Shown here: positions 45,421-47,356 of the stretch, piece after piece
Numbering within the stretch: the stretch's first letter is position 1
Layout of the letters: the number at the start of each line of letters is the position of its first letter
Origin: Robiginitomaculum sp.
Lineage (GTDB): Bacteria; Pseudomonadota; Alphaproteobacteria; Caulobacterales; Maricaulaceae
Assembly (NCBI GenBank): GCA_002733905.1
Contig: NVXK01000020.1
Span: 1-47,356 of the forward strand
Direction: 5' to 3'
DNA length: 47,356 nucleotides
Notes under the pieces: model-generated
Told to the model about the DNA's origin: nothing
What the model saw: only the letters and a program-made list of their open reading frames with translations
Databases searched by the model: none
Made by a program: the position numbers and the translations under genes

Positions 45421-45692
45421 AAGTACAAGAAGCGCGCGAAGCAATCGTTGCAAAAATAGAAGCCGCAGATTTATTCCGTTTGGGTCTTATATACTCAACA
45501 GACCACGAAGATCGTGGCCCGGATTTTATTGAAGCGCATAAATGGTTTAGCTTGGCAGCAATGCTCGGTTCACAACCTGCAAAAGCCTACCGCTCAGAGC
45601 TAACATATGAAATGAGTAAGGAAGACCTTACGCTTTCACAACGTGCGGCTCGTGGTTGGATGCTTGAAAACCGCGCTGCGTTAAAACATTAA
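45402..45692 (+). CDS. Sel1-like repeat small protein
   Basis: A 96-residue protein. EAHKWFSLAAMLGSQPAKAYRSEL is the signature of a Sel1-like repeat. A preceding partial unit is LFRLGLIYSTDHEDRGPDFI and the C-terminus (SKEDLTLSQRAARGWMLEN) is typical of the short alphaproteobacterial Sel1-like proteins. No signal peptide, so it is probably cytosolic, with a protein-binding role. Upstream GGGGAGGAGAAGG supports the ATG at 45402; a TTG at 45384 is less likely. Its long leader holds the features listed above. The partner is unknown. Confidence 0.8.
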   Translation: MAFTCVEVQEAREAIVAKIEAADLFRLGLIYSTDHEDRGPDFIEAHKWFSLAAMLGSQPAKAYRSELTYEMSKEDLTLSQRAARGWMLENRAALKH

Positions 45693-45712
45693 TCAAACAC
45701 GCAAAATTTGGT

Positions 45713-46627
45713 TTAGTTACCGCTAAATCCATTGCCGATATTGTAGCTTAGGCCAATTTCAACAGGTAATGCTTGGCGGAAAGCTTGCATAAATGTACCG
45801 ATTTCTGAAAGCGTGTTACGCGGTATGAAAATGACATCGCCGCGACGTAATTGCATGTTATCGGCGTAGCTGATGATATTATTCATGCCGTCTTTGTGAT
45901 TTACGACACGCATCATCCATGCCCCATTTGGGGCGCGGCGCATGACAGCGACATTTTTGCTTTTGGCTGATGGTAGGAAGCCTCCGGCCATAATCACTGC
46001 CTCTAATGATCCTATTGGGCCTGACATTGCATATGTGCCTTGTCGAGCAACCTGTCCCCCAACATAAATTTGCTGTGGAGCGAAGGCACGATTTGTCACG
46101 GTGAGTGTCGGATCGCGTAATTGCTTGGCAAGCTCTGCCTTAATGGCTTTTTGAACATATGGCACTGTGCGGCCCGATGCCATAAATGGGGCAACCATTG
46201 GCATTGTGATACGGCCATCGGGCCCAACAGTAAGTGTGCGCGAAAGTTCCGGGGCGCTTTGTACAACCACTTCAATCTGGTCACCAGGGTAAAGTGTGTA
46301 ATGTGGTTCGTATTCGACCCAGCGTTGGAACATATCTTCTGGACTTGGCGAACGAGTGGGGTGTTGGTAGTCTAGCGTACGGCGGCCTCTCAGACGGTCA
46401 TTTAGGTTTGCATATTTTTTAATTTTAGCAGGTTTGGGTCGTTGTGTTTTTGCATAACGTGTGGCGTGTTTTTGAGGTTTATGGTTAATTTTCATCGGTG
46501 TTTTTTGTGAAAAGTGATTCGTTTTCGCATAAGGATGCAGGCTGTTTTTCGCTGAACACGCAGTTAGCGACAGCAATGAAACAACCAGTAACGCAGTAAA
46601 ATGGCTATTTTTGGTCAAATTTGGCAT
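45713..46627 (-). CDS. Polysaccharide export outer-membrane lipoprotein (Wza/OPX)
   Basis: A 304-residue protein with a lipoprotein signal (lipobox LTAC, Cys24). A basic, low-complexity linker follows (about 45-75). Then come the poly-export domain (LYPGDQIEVVVQSAPELSRTL, VGPDGRITMPMV), SLBB-like domains (QQIYVGGQVARQGTYAM) and a final part ending GLSYNIGNGFSGN. It forms the outer-membrane channel of a polysaccharide secretion system. It is divergent from a Wzc/GumC-like gene, a usual pairing for capsule, exopolysaccharide or holdfast loci. Which polymer is exported is not seen. Confidence 0.9.
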   Translation of the reverse strand: MPNLTKNSHFTALLVVSLLSLTACSAKNSLHPYAKTNHFSQKTPMKINHKPQKHATRYAKTQRPKPAKIKKYANLNDRLRGRRTLDYQHPTRSPSPEDMFQRWVEYEPHYTLYPGDQIEVVVQSAPELSRTLTVGPDGRITMPMVAPFMASGRTVPYVQKAIKAELAKQLRDPTLTVTNRAFAPQQIYVGGQVARQGTYAMSGPIGSLEAVIMAGGFLPSAKSKNVAVMRRAPNGAWMMRVVNHKDGMNNIISYADNMQLRRGDVIFIPRNTLSEIGTFMQAFRQALPVEIGLSYNIGNGFSGN

Positions 46628-46745
46628 TTTAACGAACCTTAATCAGTTATGAATCTTCTTTTTCAACAGTTAACAAAAATAGATAAGGAAATATTAATTT
46701 TTACAGGGTCAATTGAGTCAATGAGTAAGAAATTAGAGGTTTAAT

Positions 46746-47356
46746 ATGAACCGTTTCAGCGATGTAACAAATGTGGGTAACAACTCTGGCTATGGCGGGG
46801 ACCGTAGGTCTGGCGCAGGAGGAATGCCAAATATAAATTTAGGGCAAATTCCAGCCTCTTTTCTACGGCAATTGCCATGGATGCTCGTGCTGCTGCCAAT
46901 TATGATCTTTGTGAGTTATATGATGACCAAGGACATCAAACGTAAATATATGGCCGATGCGAGTATTTTCGCGCAAGCAGGTGCCGAACATATTTATAAC
47001 CCTGTTACGGGCAGTACACGCTCTGGGGTAAATATAACGGCAGATCAAATTACACTGACAGAAGCCGCTTTTATTAAAAACCCTGCGACGGTTGATAAAG
47101 TGATTTATCAAATGTTTGCGATGGATGAGGCTGGCGAAACCAAAGGTGATGGATTCGCGCCAAAGCTCTATGATAAATGGAAGCAGGCACCTGACTACAA
47201 ACGTGCTGACCGTTGGAATGATATTGTAAAACTTGTGAATATGTCTTTTACCGTTACGCCAGTAGCTAAATCATCTATTATTAATTTAGAATACAAACAT
47301 GTTGATGGTGAAATCGCAGTCAAAACCCTCACCGCATTTATTGGGGCTTATCTTGA
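46746..47356 (+). CDS. Wzc/GumC-like polysaccharide co-polymerase, N-terminal fragment
   Basis: The frame from the ATG at 46746 runs open for 203 codons to the window edge. AGAGG six bases before the ATG supports the start. A glycine-rich cytoplasmic start (1-35) is followed by a transmembrane segment at 42-60 (QLPWMLVLLPIMIFVSYMM). A periplasmic Wzz-like domain (KYMADASIFAQAGAEHI ... TEAAFIKNPATVDKVI) follows. This suits the start of a polysaccharide co-polymerase that sets chain length with the OPX partner encoded divergently. The Walker kinase part, if there is one, lies outside the window. No recognisable end is seen. Confidence 0.75.
   Translation, partial: MNRFSDVTNVGNNSGYGGDRRSGAGGMPNINLGQIPASFLRQLPWMLVLLPIMIFVSYMMTKDIKRKYMADASIFAQAGAEHIYNPVTGSTRSGVNITADQITLTEAAFIKNPATVDKVIYQMFAMDEAGETKGDGFAPKLYDKWKQAPDYKRADRWNDIVKLVNMSFTVTPVAKSSIINLEYKHVDGEIAVKTLTAFIGAYL

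Noticed and set aside
45368-45531. 54-codon frame starting ATG at 45368
   Set aside because: It runs through the Sel1-like gene in another frame and gives an Arg/Ser-rich translation; the GTG frame is the better leader candidate.
46629-46642. TTAA-N6-TTAA resembling a CtrA box upstream of the OPX gene
   Set aside because: Spacing is six rather than seven and the site sits directly at the start codon, where it more likely contributes the ribosome-binding site.

Overview
The window looks like chromosome from an alphaproteobacterium of the Caulobacterales/Maricaulales type (Hyphomonadaceae-like, probably marine). By eye the base composition is moderate (G+C somewhat under 50%). The strongest pointers are an adjacent divK-pleD pair followed convergently by rpmG, an alphaproteobacterial DNA polymerase IV with an N-terminal zinc ribbon, a Coq4-type ubiquinone protein, and a pyrB gene coupled to a catalytically degenerate dihydroorotase. 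I see no insertion sequence, phage, CRISPR array, tRNA or rRNA.

Left accessory part (1-16.9 kb). A partial gene leaves the left edge on the minus strand. It faces an ECF sigma factor, a membrane-anchored Ser/Thr kinase with a long repeat-rich C-terminal half, and a 1382-residue trimeric autotransporter adhesin with four head modules and very regular coiled-coil stalks. On the minus strand follows a molybdenum-hydroxylase operon (iorB-iorA-xdhC-mocA: catalytic subunit, Fe-S subunit, cofactor insertion, cofactor cytidylylation). Next come a small membrane protein, a Baeyer-Villiger-type monooxygenase coupled to a serine protease, a secreted thioredoxin-like protein, and DNA polymerase IV.

Core part (17-34 kb). 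divK-pleD carries the developmental/c-di-GMP signalling pair. It converges with rpmG across a terminator that overlaps the pleD stop codon. Then follow an MFS transporter and a NUDIX hydrolase (minus), coq4 (plus), rnr-topA (minus), a small unknown gene (plus), dprA-plsY and pyrX-pyrB (minus), an M20 peptidase (plus), and ruvX and a PlsC-like acyltransferase (minus).

Right part (34-47.4 kb). A three-gene unit at 34317-37962 encodes a helical TelA-reminiscent protein, a single-pass membrane protein and a coiled-coil protein with a basic/glycine-rich tail. It is the best candidate here for a poorly described system. After it come a DUF1295-like membrane protein, a TetR regulator, an HSL-family esterase, gatC-gatA-gatB with a tightly coupled small membrane protein, a nitroreductase with a strong terminator, and a 394-base intergenic stretch. 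That stretch holds nested inverted repeats and a possible leader peptide in front of a Sel1-like gene. The window ends in a divergent polysaccharide-export pair (OPX lipoprotein and the start of a Wzc/GumC-like co-polymerase).

The parts fit an aquatic, surface-associated cell with cell-cycle/c-di-GMP control, an adhesin and polysaccharide export. Functional links between these separate loci are inference.
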